Shown here piece after piece: positions 28,133 through 38,658 of a stretch of DNA of 64,000 bases; the first letter of the stretch is position 1; every line of letters begins with the position of its first letter. The stretch covers positions 2,170,001-2,234,000 of the forward strand of contig NZ_PHHE01000001.1 of NCBI RefSeq assembly GCF_002813455.1. Reading direction: 5' to 3'. The notes below the pieces were generated by a model, which was not told the origin of the DNA, did not search any database, and was given only the letters and a program-made list of their open reading frames with translations. The position numbers were made by a program, and so were the translations under genes. Source of the DNA: Pseudomonas baetica. GTDB taxonomy: Bacteria > Pseudomonadota > Gammaproteobacteria > Pseudomonadales > Pseudomonadaceae.

Positions 28133-28222
28133 TGTGGGAGCGGGCTTGCTCGCGAAGGCGTCTTCAGATTCAACATCGATGTCGACTGATACGCCGCGTT
28201 CGCGAGCAAGCCCGCTCCCACA
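28133..28222. repeat. REP inverted pair within the efflux operon
   Basis: Inverted TGTGGGAGCGGGCTTGCTCG units in the 137-bp gap between the outer-membrane lipoprotein gene and the FUSC gene. Confidence 0.9.
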
Positions 28223-28235
28223 TCGGGTTTTGTGT

Positions 28236-29735
28236 TCAACGTAGGAATACCGGGGTTTTCGGGGCCGCTGTCTGTTCAGAGCTCGGCACGTCGTTACCGG
28301 CACCGAGGCCACCACCCAGCGCCGTCACCAACTCGGCATGCGCAGTCAACCGCGCCGCCTGCACCTGCTGTTGCACTTGCTGCTGTTTGAACAGCAGTGT
28401 TTGCGCGTTAAGCACGTTGAGGTAATCGGTGAGGCCGCGCTGATAAGCGATCATCGCGATGTCGTAAGTCTTCTGCGCGGTGGCCACGGATTCGGCGGCG
28501 AACTCTTGCTGCTTGTCCATCGACTCACGGCGGATCAACTGGTCAGAGATGTTCTTCAGCGCATTGACCAGCGTCTGGTTGTAATGCGCCACGGCGATGT
28601 CAAAACCGGCCGACGCTTCACCCAGTTCGGCCCGCAGTCGGCCGCCGTCGAAGATCGGCAACGAGATCGCCGGGCCGACGTTGTAGGTGAGTTTCTTGCC
28701 GGTCAAAAACTCCAGCGCACCGCCGCCGGTGGCCATGTAGCCGAGGCTGCCGACCAGATCGACGTTGGGATAAAAACCGGCATGCGCCACCTCGATCCCG
28801 CGCGCCTGCGCCGCCACTTGCCAGCGACTGGCGACCACGTCCGGGCGTTGGCCGAGCAGTTCGGCGGGCAGCGCTGAAGGCAGTTTCAACGCGGCGCCGA
28901 GGGAGAGCGTCGGGCGCTGCAACTGCGCGCCCTCACCCGGGCCTTTGCCCGCCAGTGCGGCGAGTTGATTGCGGCTCAGGGCGATCTCTTCGTCCAGCGC
29001 ATCCAGTTGCCGATGGGTTTCCGGCAACGGCGTTTGCGCCTGACTGACCTCAAAGTGCGTGCCGATCCCGCCGTCCAGACGCTTCTGCGCCAGCTCGAGA
29101 ATCTGCTGTTGCTGTTTGAGCGTCGCGGCGACGATGTCGCGCTGGGCGTAATGCAGCGACAGCTCGATGTAGGCGCGCACGATGTTGTTCTGCAACTCCA
29201 ACTGCGCCAGCCGTGCTTCGGCAGCACTCATGTGCGCCAGATCCACCGCCCGTGCGCTGGCATTGCTTTCGCGGCCCCAGAGGTCAAGGGCATAGCTGAA
29301 ACCCAGCGCGGCGTTGTTGTCCCACGTGGTGGTGTTGGCCAGTTCGCCCGGACCGTAGAACTGATCGGTCGGCCAGTTGTGGCGCTTGAGCGTCGACTCA
29401 CCATTGATCTGCAACGACTCGGCCGCTTCAGCGACACCGGCCATGGCTTTAGCCTGACGCACCCGCGCGGCGGCCATGGCCATGCTTGGGCTGCCTTGTA
29501 CGGCAAGGTCGATCCAGCGGTTCAATTGCGGGTCGCCGTAGGCTTGCCACCATTGCGCGGTGGGCCAGTTGGCGTCACGGGCAGCGTGGGCGATGGCGTC
29601 GTCGGTGACCAGCGCATTGGCCTGCAATGCCTTGCCCTGAGGGGCAATTCCATCAGTTGAGATGCAGCCGCTGAGACCCAGGGTAAAAGCCAGAACACTG
29701 AGCGGCAAAAGCGCTCTGTTGATGCGACGCGGCAC
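28236..29735 (-). CDS. NodT/OprM-type outer-membrane efflux lipoprotein
   Basis: 499 aa TolC-like channel. The lipobox LSGC puts the lipidated cysteine at residue 24. Two long repeated TolC-type segments follow (APQGKAL...LARAVDLAHMSAAEARLAQLELQ is broken here into its two halves by the plain barrel strands); typical blocks include GQRPDVVASRW and GPAISLPIFDGGRLRAELGEA. It would give the FUSC/HlyD pair its exit duct. It is the first gene of the efflux operon, divergent from a LysR gene. Confidence 0.88.
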   Translation of the reverse strand: MPRRINRALLPLSVLAFTLGLSGCISTDGIAPQGKALQANALVTDDAIAHAARDANWPTAQWWQAYGDPQLNRWIDLAVQGSPSMAMAAARVRQAKAMAGVAEAAESLQINGESTLKRHNWPTDQFYGPGELANTTTWDNNAALGFSYALDLWGRESNASARAVDLAHMSAAEARLAQLELQNNIVRAYIELSLHYAQRDIVAATLKQQQQILELAQKRLDGGIGTHFEVSQAQTPLPETHRQLDALDEEIALSRNQLAALAGKGPGEGAQLQRPTLSLGAALKLPSALPAELLGQRPDVVASRWQVAAQARGIEVAHAGFYPNVDLVGSLGYMATGGGALEFLTGKKLTYNVGPAISLPIFDGGRLRAELGEASAGFDIAVAHYNQTLVNALKNISDQLIRRESMDKQQEFAAESVATAQKTYDIAMIAYQRGLTDYLNVLNAQTLLFKQQQVQQQVQAARLTAHAELVTALGGGLGAGNDVPSSEQTAAPKTPVFLR

Positions 29736-29778
29736 AGCTGCGAATTCCTGAGAAGAGGATAAGGCGGGACATGTTTTA

Positions 29779-29806
29779 TGTAGGAGCCTGCGGCAGCTCC
29801 TACAGG
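29779..29806. repeat. short REP hairpin
   Basis: GTAGGAGC and GCTCCTAC flank an 8-bp loop, a single unit of the GCAGCTCCTAC type, in the divergent intergenic region. Confidence 0.75.
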
Positions 29807-29955
29807 GAACGGCGCAATTCTAGGGGGCGACCTGAGCGGCGATAAGCTGGGAATCCTGTGAATCTTTGTTACCGTTAACGAGATAATCCTTAAGTCTGGG
29901 GTCTCAGGCCCCGAAACTTCGTGTCACAATTTGCCATCTCCCTTGAGAGCACCCC

Positions 29956-30924
29956 ATGGACACTTTGCAAAACATGCGCGCCTTCAGTTGCGTGGCCGAA
30001 GCCGGCAGCTTCACCGCCGCCGCCGTGCAGCTCGACACCACCACCGCCAACGTCTCGCGCGCGGTCTCCAACCTGGAAGCCCACCTGCAAACCCGACTGC
30101 TTAACCGCACGACTCGACGCATCGCCCTGACCGAAGCCGGCAAGCGCTATTTGCTGCGCTGCGAGCAGATCCTCGCCTACGTCGAAGAAGCCGAAGCCGA
30201 GGCCAGCGAAGCCCACGCCCGCCCCGCCGGCCAGCTGAAAGTCCACACCATGACCGGCATCGGCCAGCACTTCGTGATCGACGCCATCGCCCGCTACCGC
30301 AAGACCCACCCGGACGTGACCTTCGACCTGACCATGGCCAACCGCGTGCCGGACCTGCTCGACGAAGGCTACGACGTGTCTATCGTGCTGGCTCGCGAAC
30401 TGCCAGACTCGGGCTTCGTCTCGCAACGGCTGGGCATCACCTACAGCATCGTCTGCGCCTCGCCGGCCTACGTGAAAGCCAACGGCTGCGCGCAAAAGCC
30501 CAGCGACCTGCTCAACCACGCCTGCCTGCGCCTGGTGAGCCCGGTGATCCCGCTGGAAAAATGGGCGTTCGATGGCCCGGAAGGCCAGGAAATGGTCACC
30601 ATCAACAGCTCACCGTTTCTGGTGAACTCCGCCGACGCGATGAAAACCGCAATCACCAGCGGCATGGGCGTCGGCGTCCTGCCGGTGTACGCGGCCATCG
30701 AAGGTTTGCGCAACGGCACACTGGTGCGGGTGATGCCCAACTACCGCTCGCAGGAACTGAACCTCTACGCGATCTACCCGTCGCGGCAATACCTGGATGC
30801 AAAGATCAAAACCTGGGTCGAGTACCTGCGCGGCTCACTGCCGGAAATCCTCGCCGCACATCAAGCAGAACTGACCGCCTACGAACTCAGCGGCAGCCTC
30901 GCCGGCGCCCGCGTCGCCAACTGA
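29956..30924 (+). CDS. LysR-type transcriptional regulator
   Basis: 322 aa. N-terminal winged helix-turn-helix (residues about 5-60, MDTLQNMRAFSCVAEAGSFTAAAVQLDTTTANVSRAVSNLE), then the effector-binding domain. Its divergent placement 220 bp from the efflux operon is the standard arrangement for LysR control of a FUSC pump by its aromatic substrate. That link is inferred from position only. Confidence 0.9.
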   Translation: MDTLQNMRAFSCVAEAGSFTAAAVQLDTTTANVSRAVSNLEAHLQTRLLNRTTRRIALTEAGKRYLLRCEQILAYVEEAEAEASEAHARPAGQLKVHTMTGIGQHFVIDAIARYRKTHPDVTFDLTMANRVPDLLDEGYDVSIVLARELPDSGFVSQRLGITYSIVCASPAYVKANGCAQKPSDLLNHACLRLVSPVIPLEKWAFDGPEGQEMVTINSSPFLVNSADAMKTAITSGMGVGVLPVYAAIEGLRNGTLVRVMPNYRSQELNLYAIYPSRQYLDAKIKTWVEYLRGSLPEILAAHQAELTAYELSGSLAGARVAN

Positions 30925-30956
30925 CCTTAAACAACCCACAGGACCTGTTGTAGTGG

Positions 30957-32119
<1,163 letters not shown>

Positions 32120-32183
32120 CAGACACCTCTATCTGGCGAGCATTCTCGCCTAAATGGGTGTCCGGTTTCATTAGACCACTACA

Positions 32184-32642
32184 GCTAAAGCCTTGGCGCA
32201 GGATATAGATAGCCCACTTCTCTCCCCCTTGCGACACCTTGCGCGGGAAGCCTCCATGACTACGATAGTGGGTTTGCCGTTGCGCCTACCCAGTCATGAC
32301 AAACCGCTAATTGCAGCTTTCATACTCCACCAAGATGGCTCGATTGGTTTCTATACCAAGCAGCATCTACACCCTGGCGAAGAGCAATTCTTTAGTGCGG
32401 GTAATGGGGGCGATTTGATGCTTATCGCGGACTTACCCATAGCCCTATCGGTGTGTGCTGATTTCAGTCACCCGGAACATTCATCACACGCTGCAAAACA
32501 AGGCGCGCAGTTGTATGCCGCTAGTGTGCTCATCGGTGAAACCGGTTATTCACGCGATAGCTCGCTATTGCAGAACTGCTCAAAGCGTCATGGAATGGCC
32601 GATAGCGGTGCGTCTGATACACCGCCATCGCTGGCCTCGTAA
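32184..32642 (+). pseudogene. carbon-nitrogen hydrolase (nitrilase superfamily) remnant
   Basis: The frame is open from the IS3 border. It keeps the middle of a nitrilase-type enzyme: the catalytic lysine region FYTKQHLHPGEEQFF and the catalytic cysteine region LSVCADFSHPEH. The N-terminal third with the catalytic glutamate is missing at the IS3 end. The similarity stops near 32600, where the sequence turns into REP-like DNA before the stop codon. It is therefore truncated at both ends and not expected to work. Confidence 0.8.
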
Positions 32643-32682
32643 CCTCGGTGAGCTCCTACAGGGCTTGTTTCAACCTAGAAAA

Positions 32683-33249
32683 TCACGCCGACAAGTGCTC
32701 ATACAAGATCGTAGCGCCCACCAGCATCAGCACCACACCGCCAATGATCTCGGCACGCTTGCCGACCATGGTGCCCAGCATCCGGCCCAGCATCACACCG
32801 ATAGTGACCATGGTCATGGTCGCCAAACCGATTGCAGCCGCCGCGACCAGAATATTCACGTCTACAAACGCCAGGCCAACTCCTACGGCAAGCGCGTCGA
32901 TGCTGGTGGCAAAAGCAGTGACAGCCAGAATCAGAAACGAATGCTGACCCGCTTTTTCCTCGGGCTCTTCCTCATCCTGCTTCACGCCGTTGTAGATCAT
33001 GTGCAAGCCGAGAATCAGAAGCAGCGTGAAGGCGATCCAGTGGTCTCAGCTTTCAACGAAGCTGCTGGCCGCATTGCCAATCGCCCAGCCGATGACGGGC
33101 GTGATGGCTTCAATCACACCGAAAATAACACCGGTGCGCAGCGCTTCGATAAAACGGGGTTTGTGCAGGCTGGAGCCTTTACCGATGGCCGCTGCAAAAG
33201 CGTCCGTGGACATGGCCAGGGCAAGGAATATGAGGGAAATGGGATTCAC
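32683..33249 (-). pseudogene. mntP: manganese efflux pump MntP, interrupted by an in-frame TGA
   Basis: 188 codons, exactly the family length, from a GTG at 33247-33249 with GGAAG 6 bp upstream. Six membrane helices; the family motifs [16 protein letters not shown] and [18 protein letters not shown], with their membrane aspartates, are intact. Codon 68 is TGA at 33046-33048, between FVES and DHWIAF, where homologues usually have Trp. The rest is in the same frame and unblemished. Either a recent nonsense mutation (TGG to TGA) or a sequencing error. MntP exports Mn2+. A manganese riboswitch precedes it. Confidence 0.88.
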
Positions 33250-33267
33250 GGTTTACTTCCAGTCGGG

Positions 33268-33316
33268 CTATGAGTCAACGACACATCCACACGCCCAACT
33301 TTAGGCATGGATATGT
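33268..33316 (-). promoter_or_regulatory. riboswitch expression-platform hairpin
   Basis: On the minus strand CGACATATCCA pairs with TGGATGTGTCG around a loop that itself can pair (GCC/GGGC). It lies between the manganese aptamer and the mntP ribosome site and has no T run after it, so control of translation or an antiterminator role is more likely than simple termination. Confidence 0.5.
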
Positions 33317-33317
33317 C

Positions 33318-33420
33318 GCTGGTCTCGCCAACCAAAAGATGTTCGTACCACGGCTGCTGCCGAGAATGTTGATACGAACGCTCCTGAGATAACTCAGCAG
33401 CAGGCTACTCCCCAACGAAG
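33318..33420 (-). promoter_or_regulatory. yybP-ykoY manganese riboswitch upstream of mntP
   Basis: On the minus strand, GGGGAGTAGCC (GGGGAGTAG at 33405-33413) and GGCGAGACC (33321-33329) are the two most conserved strings of the yybP-ykoY class. Between them lies TCAACATTCTCGG, matching the conserved internal loop strand. Paired segments TTCGTA/TACGAA fit the arm between. This class binds Mn2+ and switches on exporters such as mntP, which is the next gene. Confidence 0.88.
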
Positions 33421-33502
33421 GTGGGCATCATACCTGTAAAGGGCATGAAAATATCGTCAAATGGTTCACAAATTTTCGGATGTACAGGAGGAACACTTTC
33501 TC

Positions 33503-33591
33503 TGTGGGAGCTGGACTTGCCCGCGATAAGGACACCTCGATTCTGCAGGTAGATCACCTATACCTTATCGCGGACAAGCCCAGCTCCCACT
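33503..33591. repeat. REP of a variant type
   Basis: GTGGGAGCTGGACTTGCCCG and the inverted CGGACAAGCCCAGCTCCCAC, with inner CGATAAGG/CCTTATCG arms, about 89 bp. It differs from the other REPs in the window (CTGG core). Confidence 0.85.
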
Positions 33592-33654
33592 GGTAAATGC
33601 ATTGCAGTTCAAGCAATCGAATTGCAGCGCGTAAGCGGTTAAATTGCCATAACC

Positions 33655-35688
33655 TCACTGCACATTCCGGTACAACATCAATCGCGCGCTTTCATGCAGC
33701 CCGAGGGTCAATGCACGCAAGCGACTGAATTCCTCAGGATGCTGACCGGCAACGTCCTCCAACGGTGTTGCCGAGGCCAGGTCGTGCAGCGTCGGTGAAG
33801 TACCGTCGTGTTCCATCTGCAGGAGGAAATGCCGGGGCACGCCACCGATCAACGGGAACGTACCTTCGCGCAGTACCAATGGCACGACACGTTCACCCTC
33901 CGGCGCAGGTTGCTGAATATCCCGCCCCATGGCGCCGTTGCTGAACGCAATGCCTGCCATACCTGCCACGGTGGGCAACAAGTCCGCCAACCCCACCGCC
34001 TCCTCCACCACCTTCGTCCCGATCAAGCCTGGTGCGTGAATCAACATCGGCACGTTGTTGCTCTCCAGCCCCAATCTCTCAAACGCTGGAGGCATGTGCG
34101 GGATCTGGCTGATACGGGTATTGTGGTCACCAAACAGGACAAAAATCGTGTTCTCGTAGTAACCGCCCGCCTTGGCCAGTTCCATCAGCCGCCCGATATT
34201 GAAGTCCAGCAAGCGCACCGCGTTGTATTGCTCGACGCTGCGCGAGCCCGCTGCCTGAACCTGTTCAAGGCTCAGGTTGCTGACTTCGAAACCGTTATTT
34301 TCTTTGGGAATCGTAAACGGCCGGTGATTGCCTGCCGTCTGCAAATAGGCGAAAAACGGCTGGTCCTTGGGCAGCGCGCGCAGGATTCGGTCGCTTTCCT
34401 TGAACAGATCCAGATCGGAAATCCCCCAGACATCCACCACAGGCGAACGCCAGTCACGCTCGTCATACAGTCGAATGTCGACAATGCTGCGGCGGATCAG
34501 CGCGTTCATGTTGGCCCACCCGGAGTTGCCGCCAATCATGTACAGCTTCTCGTAGCCCTTGAAATCGTTGATCAGCGTATTTTGCCGGGTCAGCATCGGG
34601 TGACGGGTCGCGGTTTCCTGACGGGTCACATCGGGCACCCCGGTAATGCTCGCCCATACAGTTTTGGCCGTTCCTGTGACCGGCACATAGAAATGCCGGA
34701 AGAACCAGCTTTGCTTGGCCAGCGAATCCAGATTCGGCGTTGGATTAAGCGGGTTGCCGTATGCCCCTACGGCACTGGTGCCCAACGACTCCAGCATGAC
34801 AAACACCACGTTCGGCGGCCGCGTAGCAGCGACGTTGTAAGGCTGCACACCCTGTTGACGCTTGAAGGTCAGGCTTTGCGGGTCTGGCTCATCGACGCCC
34901 AGATAATCAGCGACCACTGGATAATGCTTGCGCACCACATCTTCGTCGTAACGCGATTGCCCGACCTTGAGCGTGTCATACAGGAACAGCACCGGGTTCA
35001 AACCCAGCGCGGCAACCTGACTATTGCCGGAAAAGAACGCATCGCTCCAGCGCAGCGGTACCGGGTTTTCCAGATTGAGGTTTTCAACGCGGCCCAGCAG
35101 CCCCAACAACGTGGCCATCGTCACGAGCACTGCGCCAAACGCGACGGACCAACGCTTGATCGGTCTGGACGGACGCTCAAGAGTCAGCCGCTCCAGCCCG
35201 ATGAAGGCCGCGATTATGACCCCGATACCGGCGAGCCAACTCGCGGTGATCCACAGCACCGGGTAGGTTTGCCAAAGCATGTCCCGGGAAATCTGCGCGT
35301 CGTCCAGATAACGCATGACGCTGGCGTTGATCCGCACGCCCAGATACGCGTAATGACCGAAATCGACGATGTAAACCACAGTCACTAGCGCCAATGCGAG
35401 GGCCAGATACAACCGCGCCAACCAACGTATTGTCTTTACGTTCAGAAGGTTCCAGCGAGGAATCCACAGCAGCACGACGAGGGGTAACGCCAACAGCAAA
35501 GCCAGGCGCAAGTCGAAACGAAAGCCGATGCCCAGCGTCTGTGCGACGGTGGTGTCGGTACTCAGGCTGGCAGGATCAACGCCGGAGAAACCGAAGAAAA
35601 ACACCAGCCGCAACACACTCAGCAGCACGAAAAACAGCACGGTCACGCCCAGCCAATACAGCAAGCGCCGTGATTGCAGCCACCCCAT
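33655..35688 (-). CDS. LTA synthase-like membrane sulfatase/phosphoglycerol transferase family protein
   Basis: 677 aa from ATG 35686-35688 with AAGGGGAT upstream. About five membrane helices (residues 10-230), then an extracytoplasmic alkaline-phosphatase/sulfatase fold. Metal and nucleophile motifs are VFVMLESLGTSAVGAYG (Glu), VTGTAKTVWASITG (Thr nucleophile) and FVLFGDHNTRIS (Asp-His). Such proteins move phospho-groups such as phosphoglycerol or phosphoethanolamine onto glycans. The acceptor is unknown. It is the last gene of a leftward group with a membrane protein and a sialidase-like gene. Confidence 0.85.
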   Translation of the reverse strand: MGWLQSRRLLYWLGVTVLFFVLLSVLRLVFFFGFSGVDPASLSTDTTVAQTLGIGFRFDLRLALLLALPLVVLLWIPRWNLLNVKTIRWLARLYLALALALVTVVYIVDFGHYAYLGVRINASVMRYLDDAQISRDMLWQTYPVLWITASWLAGIGVIIAAFIGLERLTLERPSRPIKRWSVAFGAVLVTMATLLGLLGRVENLNLENPVPLRWSDAFFSGNSQVAALGLNPVLFLYDTLKVGQSRYDEDVVRKHYPVVADYLGVDEPDPQSLTFKRQQGVQPYNVAATRPPNVVFVMLESLGTSAVGAYGNPLNPTPNLDSLAKQSWFFRHFYVPVTGTAKTVWASITGVPDVTRQETATRHPMLTRQNTLINDFKGYEKLYMIGGNSGWANMNALIRRSIVDIRLYDERDWRSPVVDVWGISDLDLFKESDRILRALPKDQPFFAYLQTAGNHRPFTIPKENNGFEVSNLSLEQVQAAGSRSVEQYNAVRLLDFNIGRLMELAKAGGYYENTIFVLFGDHNTRISQIPHMPPAFERLGLESNNVPMLIHAPGLIGTKVVEEAVGLADLLPTVAGMAGIAFSNGAMGRDIQQPAPEGERVVPLVLREGTFPLIGGVPRHFLLQMEHDGTSPTLHDLASATPLEDVAGQHPEEFSRLRALTLGLHESARLMLYRNVQ

Positions 35689-35711
35689 TTTTATCCCCTT
35701 GACCGTTGCAT

Positions 35712-36338
35712 TCACAAGCCCGAAACCGGCTTGCCGTTTGATAGCGTTAATGGCTGGCGACTGCGCCAGCGACGATAGATGCCACGCATGACCATCACCA
35801 CCAGCGCAACGCAGCAATACAACGCCAACAGCGGGTCGATCAGGTAATCCCAATAGTTTTCCGAAGGTTTGGTGCGCACTGCAAACGCCAGTGTCGCGCC
35901 TGCCAGCATCACCACACCCAGGCCGTTGCGCAGGTACAACAAGCCAAAAGCAATGGTCGCAACAGCAATGATCAGCGGGTGCGGATTAAAGCCCAGACGA
36001 TAAGGATCGCTGTAGCTAAGGCCCAATGTGGCCGGGTACAGGAACAATGCCAGCGCAGCAAAAACAATCACCACAACCGCGCCAGGTCGAGCCGTTCCAG
36101 GCAGCTTCATACCCAGACGCTGCAAGGTGAGCCAGACAAGGACAATCGTGGTGGTGATCGCCAGATCATCGGTAAAACTGCGCACGTAGGCCGCCAGCGA
36201 AAGACCATTGTGGCTGACAAAGCTCAACGCTGAAGCGCTCGCCAGCATGACCAGTCGCCACTTGAGGCTTTGCGTCAGCGGGGCAGCTACAAGAAAGAGC
36301 GCCAGACTGAAAAACAGATGGGCTTGCCACAGAGACAT
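35712..36338 (-). CDS. polytopic membrane protein of unknown function
   Basis: 208 aa, about six or seven hydrophobic segments and a basic, cytosolic C-terminal tail (RRWRSRQPLTLSNGKPVSGL). The ATG at 36336-36338 overlaps the stop of the sialidase-like gene by one base. I do not recognise the family. Its tight coupling to the sialidase-like and sulfatase genes suggests a shared glycan-related role at the membrane. Confidence 0.8.
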   Translation of the reverse strand: MSLWQAHLFFSLALFLVAAPLTQSLKWRLVMLASASALSFVSHNGLSLAAYVRSFTDDLAITTTIVLVWLTLQRLGMKLPGTARPGAVVVIVFAALALFLYPATLGLSYSDPYRLGFNPHPLIIAVATIAFGLLYLRNGLGVVMLAGATLAFAVRTKPSENYWDYLIDPLLALYCCVALVVMVMRGIYRRWRSRQPLTLSNGKPVSGL

Positions 36339-37636
36339 CACAGCAGTTGCTCCGCCAGCCAGGCTTCATTGAAGCTGACATGTTTGATAAAGGTGTTGTT
36401 CCACGAATACACCAAGTGATAGATGCCTTCAGGGCTGCGGATGAAGTACGGGTATTCGTACTCAAAATCGCAGCCTTGTGGTGAGCAAACGCGCTGATCG
36501 AGATTGCTCAGAAACGCCTCCTCCAACGGATGACGGCGCTCACCGCTGGAGGCGCGGAAACCTTCACCGATGATTTCCTTGTAGGCATCAAAGGAAAATG
36601 GATTGCCCAGCGGATCGGGGGACTTGTCCAGATCGATCAGCGAGGTCCAGTGATCCATCTGCTCGTCCGTGCCGTAAAGGCTCAATTTGAAACGACCGTC
36701 GCGCAGATCATTCAGCGCAACCAACAGCCCACGGTCAGGCGTACCGACGGCGGCCAGCGAAGAATTGGGATTGCTCGGCGCAAGGGGTAGCGGTTCGCTC
36801 CAGGTCTGGCCGCCATCTTCGGTGCGACTGGCGAGCACTTTGTGATGCGTATTGCCCGCGTAGCGCAGCAACGCGACCGCGCGCTTGTCATCCAGCGGCA
36901 CCACCGTTGGCTGCAGGGAGTTCGTGCCGCGGCTGATGCGGAATTTGTCGATCACATCACCATTGGCGCTCAGGTAGAGGTACTCGGCAAATTTGCCCAG
37001 AAACTCGTGGTAAACCGGCAGACCAATCGAACCATCGGCATGGAACACCGGTGCCGCACGTACCAAAGTGCTGATGTTCATGAATGGCGAAGTAACCAGT
37101 TGACGCGGCTGCGACCAGTTTTTGCCCATGTCTTCAGAAACCATCACGTTGACGGAACTGCCTGCCCAGCCGCCTACGGACACGGAGACATAGAACAGCC
37201 ACAAGCGCTTGTCTGGTGCCAAAGCAACCACGGGGTTACCGAGTTTACGGATGTATTTACCGGTTCCTTCCTGAGTGGACTGACGCGTCGCCAGCACTTG
37301 CTCATCGCCCCACTCGCCTGAGCTCGCATAGAATCGCGAGGCGCGAATTTCGACATCGTCCGCCCCCTCACGAGTGCCCGCGAACCACACTGACATCAGG
37401 TCTCCACCCGGCAATGCGGTCACTGCAGAGGAATGCACGAAATCGTCCAGATCAGACGATGCGCAGCGGGTACTGTAGATGGCTTTGGCAGTAGAGCCGG
37501 AAACCGGCGTCATGACAGGCGCAACCGCAAAACCGGACAGGCTGTGCTACGGGTGGCTGAACCAGGCACCGAGGAAAATCAGGACGAGCGAGAGGCATGC
37601 ACTCATCGCAGGTACATTGAAAGGGATCGCTCGCAT
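36338..37636 (-). pseudogene. sialidase-like BNR-repeat protein, signal peptide cut off by an in-frame TAG
   Basis: The domain from 37513 down encodes about 390 aa with Asp-box/BNR repeats (SEDMGKNWSQP, TEDGGQTWSEP) and the N-terminal arginine-triad region of exo-sialidases (BNR_2-like). It has no signal of its own. In the same frame, ATG 37634-37636 encodes a signal segment MRAIPFNVPAMSACLSLVLI continuing FLGAWFSHP, then TAG (37547-37549), then HSLSGFAVAPV leading into the domain. The original protein was thus probably secreted. Internal starts could still give a cytosolic protein. TAG in place of CAG is a likely single change. Confidence 0.7.
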
Positions 37637-37674
37637 GGTTAGCCATCACAATCGGGAAGGCAAAATATCTGGGT

Positions 37675-38220
37675 TCAATCACGCGGCTCTTCGGCAAGTG
37701 ACCGACGCCGACCCGTGATCATCGACAACGGCAGGTTGTCCTTCACCTGATAGCTTTCGAACAGTGCCGCGGCTATGTGCAGGCACACCACCCACGCCAG
37801 GCTGTTAGCCAGCGTTTCATGAATCTGCAGAGGCCAGTCGGCGCCCCACAGGGCATCCACTTCGGTCATTAACCATCCGGTAAAACCGATCGCAAAAATC
37901 ATCGCCATCATCAGCACCATGACCAGCGCACCCAGCGGCGAGTGGCCCAGCCGATGTTCCGGCTGACGCCTGAGCAGCGAACCAACATGGGCACGCAAGC
38001 GAGCAGGCGTCGGCCAGAAATCTGACCAGCGCGCACTGCGCGGCCCGGTAAAACCCCACACCACTCGAACCACCAGCCAGGCGACCGCGTAGTAACCCAG
38101 CCAGACGTGCCAATCGCCACCCGCTTCATTGAAGAAGTAATTAGCGACGAAAACACCGGCCAGAGAAATGTGGAACAACCGCACCAGCGGGTCCCACAGG
38201 CGTAGGGGCGGCCGAATCAT
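37675..38220 (-). CDS. di-heme cytochrome b561 family membrane protein
   Basis: 181 aa, four membrane helices. The family opening VWDP-like RLWDPLVRLFHISL and histidines in helices 1, 2 and 4 (FHISL, GDWHVWLGYY, CLHIAAALF) are the heme-b ligand candidates. It carries electrons across or within the inner membrane. The start overlaps the stop of the PepSY gene by one base (TAATG), so the two are translated together. Confidence 0.9.
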   Translation of the reverse strand: MIRPPLRLWDPLVRLFHISLAGVFVANYFFNEAGGDWHVWLGYYAVAWLVVRVVWGFTGPRSARWSDFWPTPARLRAHVGSLLRRQPEHRLGHSPLGALVMVLMMAMIFAIGFTGWLMTEVDALWGADWPLQIHETLANSLAWVVCLHIAAALFESYQVKDNLPLSMITGRRRSLAEEPRD

Positions 38221-38489
38221 TAGCCTTTGATCTCGGTCTTCACAGCTTTGCCGGTGACCGGATCGTGGTAGATCTCGACTTTGCGTTTGTCTTTGTCAAA
38301 ACCGTAGATTTCGTAGCAGTTGCCGTCAGTGACTTTGAACTTGCTGATCTCGTAACCCTGAGCCTTGAGTTGCTCCTGGAATTTGCCCTGATCCTGCCAG
38401 GTGGAACGTTCGGCGGTGGTGCATTGTGGACCGGCAAGGGCCAGCGGGCTGGCGAGCAGGAAGGGAACCAGCAACAGGACTTTACGCAT
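38220..38489 (-). CDS. small secreted PepSY-domain protein
   Basis: 89 aa from ATG 38487-38489 (MRKVLLLVPFLLASPLALAG, a signal peptide). The mature part is a single PepSY fold (GKFQEQLKAQGYEISKFKVT then CYEIYGFDKDKRKVEIYHDP). Small PepSY proteins beside cytochrome b561 and QseBC-type regulators are common in Pseudomonas. The role is thought to be periplasmic, possibly sensing or protease modulation. Divergent from the response regulator. Confidence 0.88.
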   Translation of the reverse strand: MRKVLLLVPFLLASPLALAGPQCTTAERSTWQDQGKFQEQLKAQGYEISKFKVTDGNCYEIYGFDKDKRKVEIYHDPVTGKAVKTEIKG

Positions 38490-38536
38490 GGCAGACACTC
38501 GTGAGAACTAAGGAGGCGCTACTGTGCGAAACAAAG

Positions 38537-38553
38537 CTTAGCGAAAGCTTAGG
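38537..38553. promoter_or_regulatory. PmrA/QseB-type response-regulator box
   Basis: CTTAGC-N5-CTTAGG, two 6-bp half sites with an 11-bp period, in the 169-bp region between the divergent PepSY and response-regulator genes. It follows the CTTAAN-N5-CTTAAN pattern of PmrA and QseB boxes, and the adjacent regulator is of that OmpR subgroup. Confidence 0.6.
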
Positions 38554-38658
38554 ACGCAACAGACCGTTACATATTCTCCGACACAAGGCTCTGCCCGAAG
38601 CGCTGGCGTAGCGGCATCATGTGCGCCCTCACCGGCTAAAACCAATACGGAACACCTT

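Noticed and set aside
35689..35853. 55-residue N-terminal extension of the LTA-synthase-like protein
   Set aside because: It overlaps the preceding membrane-protein gene; ATG 35686-35688 has AAGGGGAT and begins the first membrane helix.
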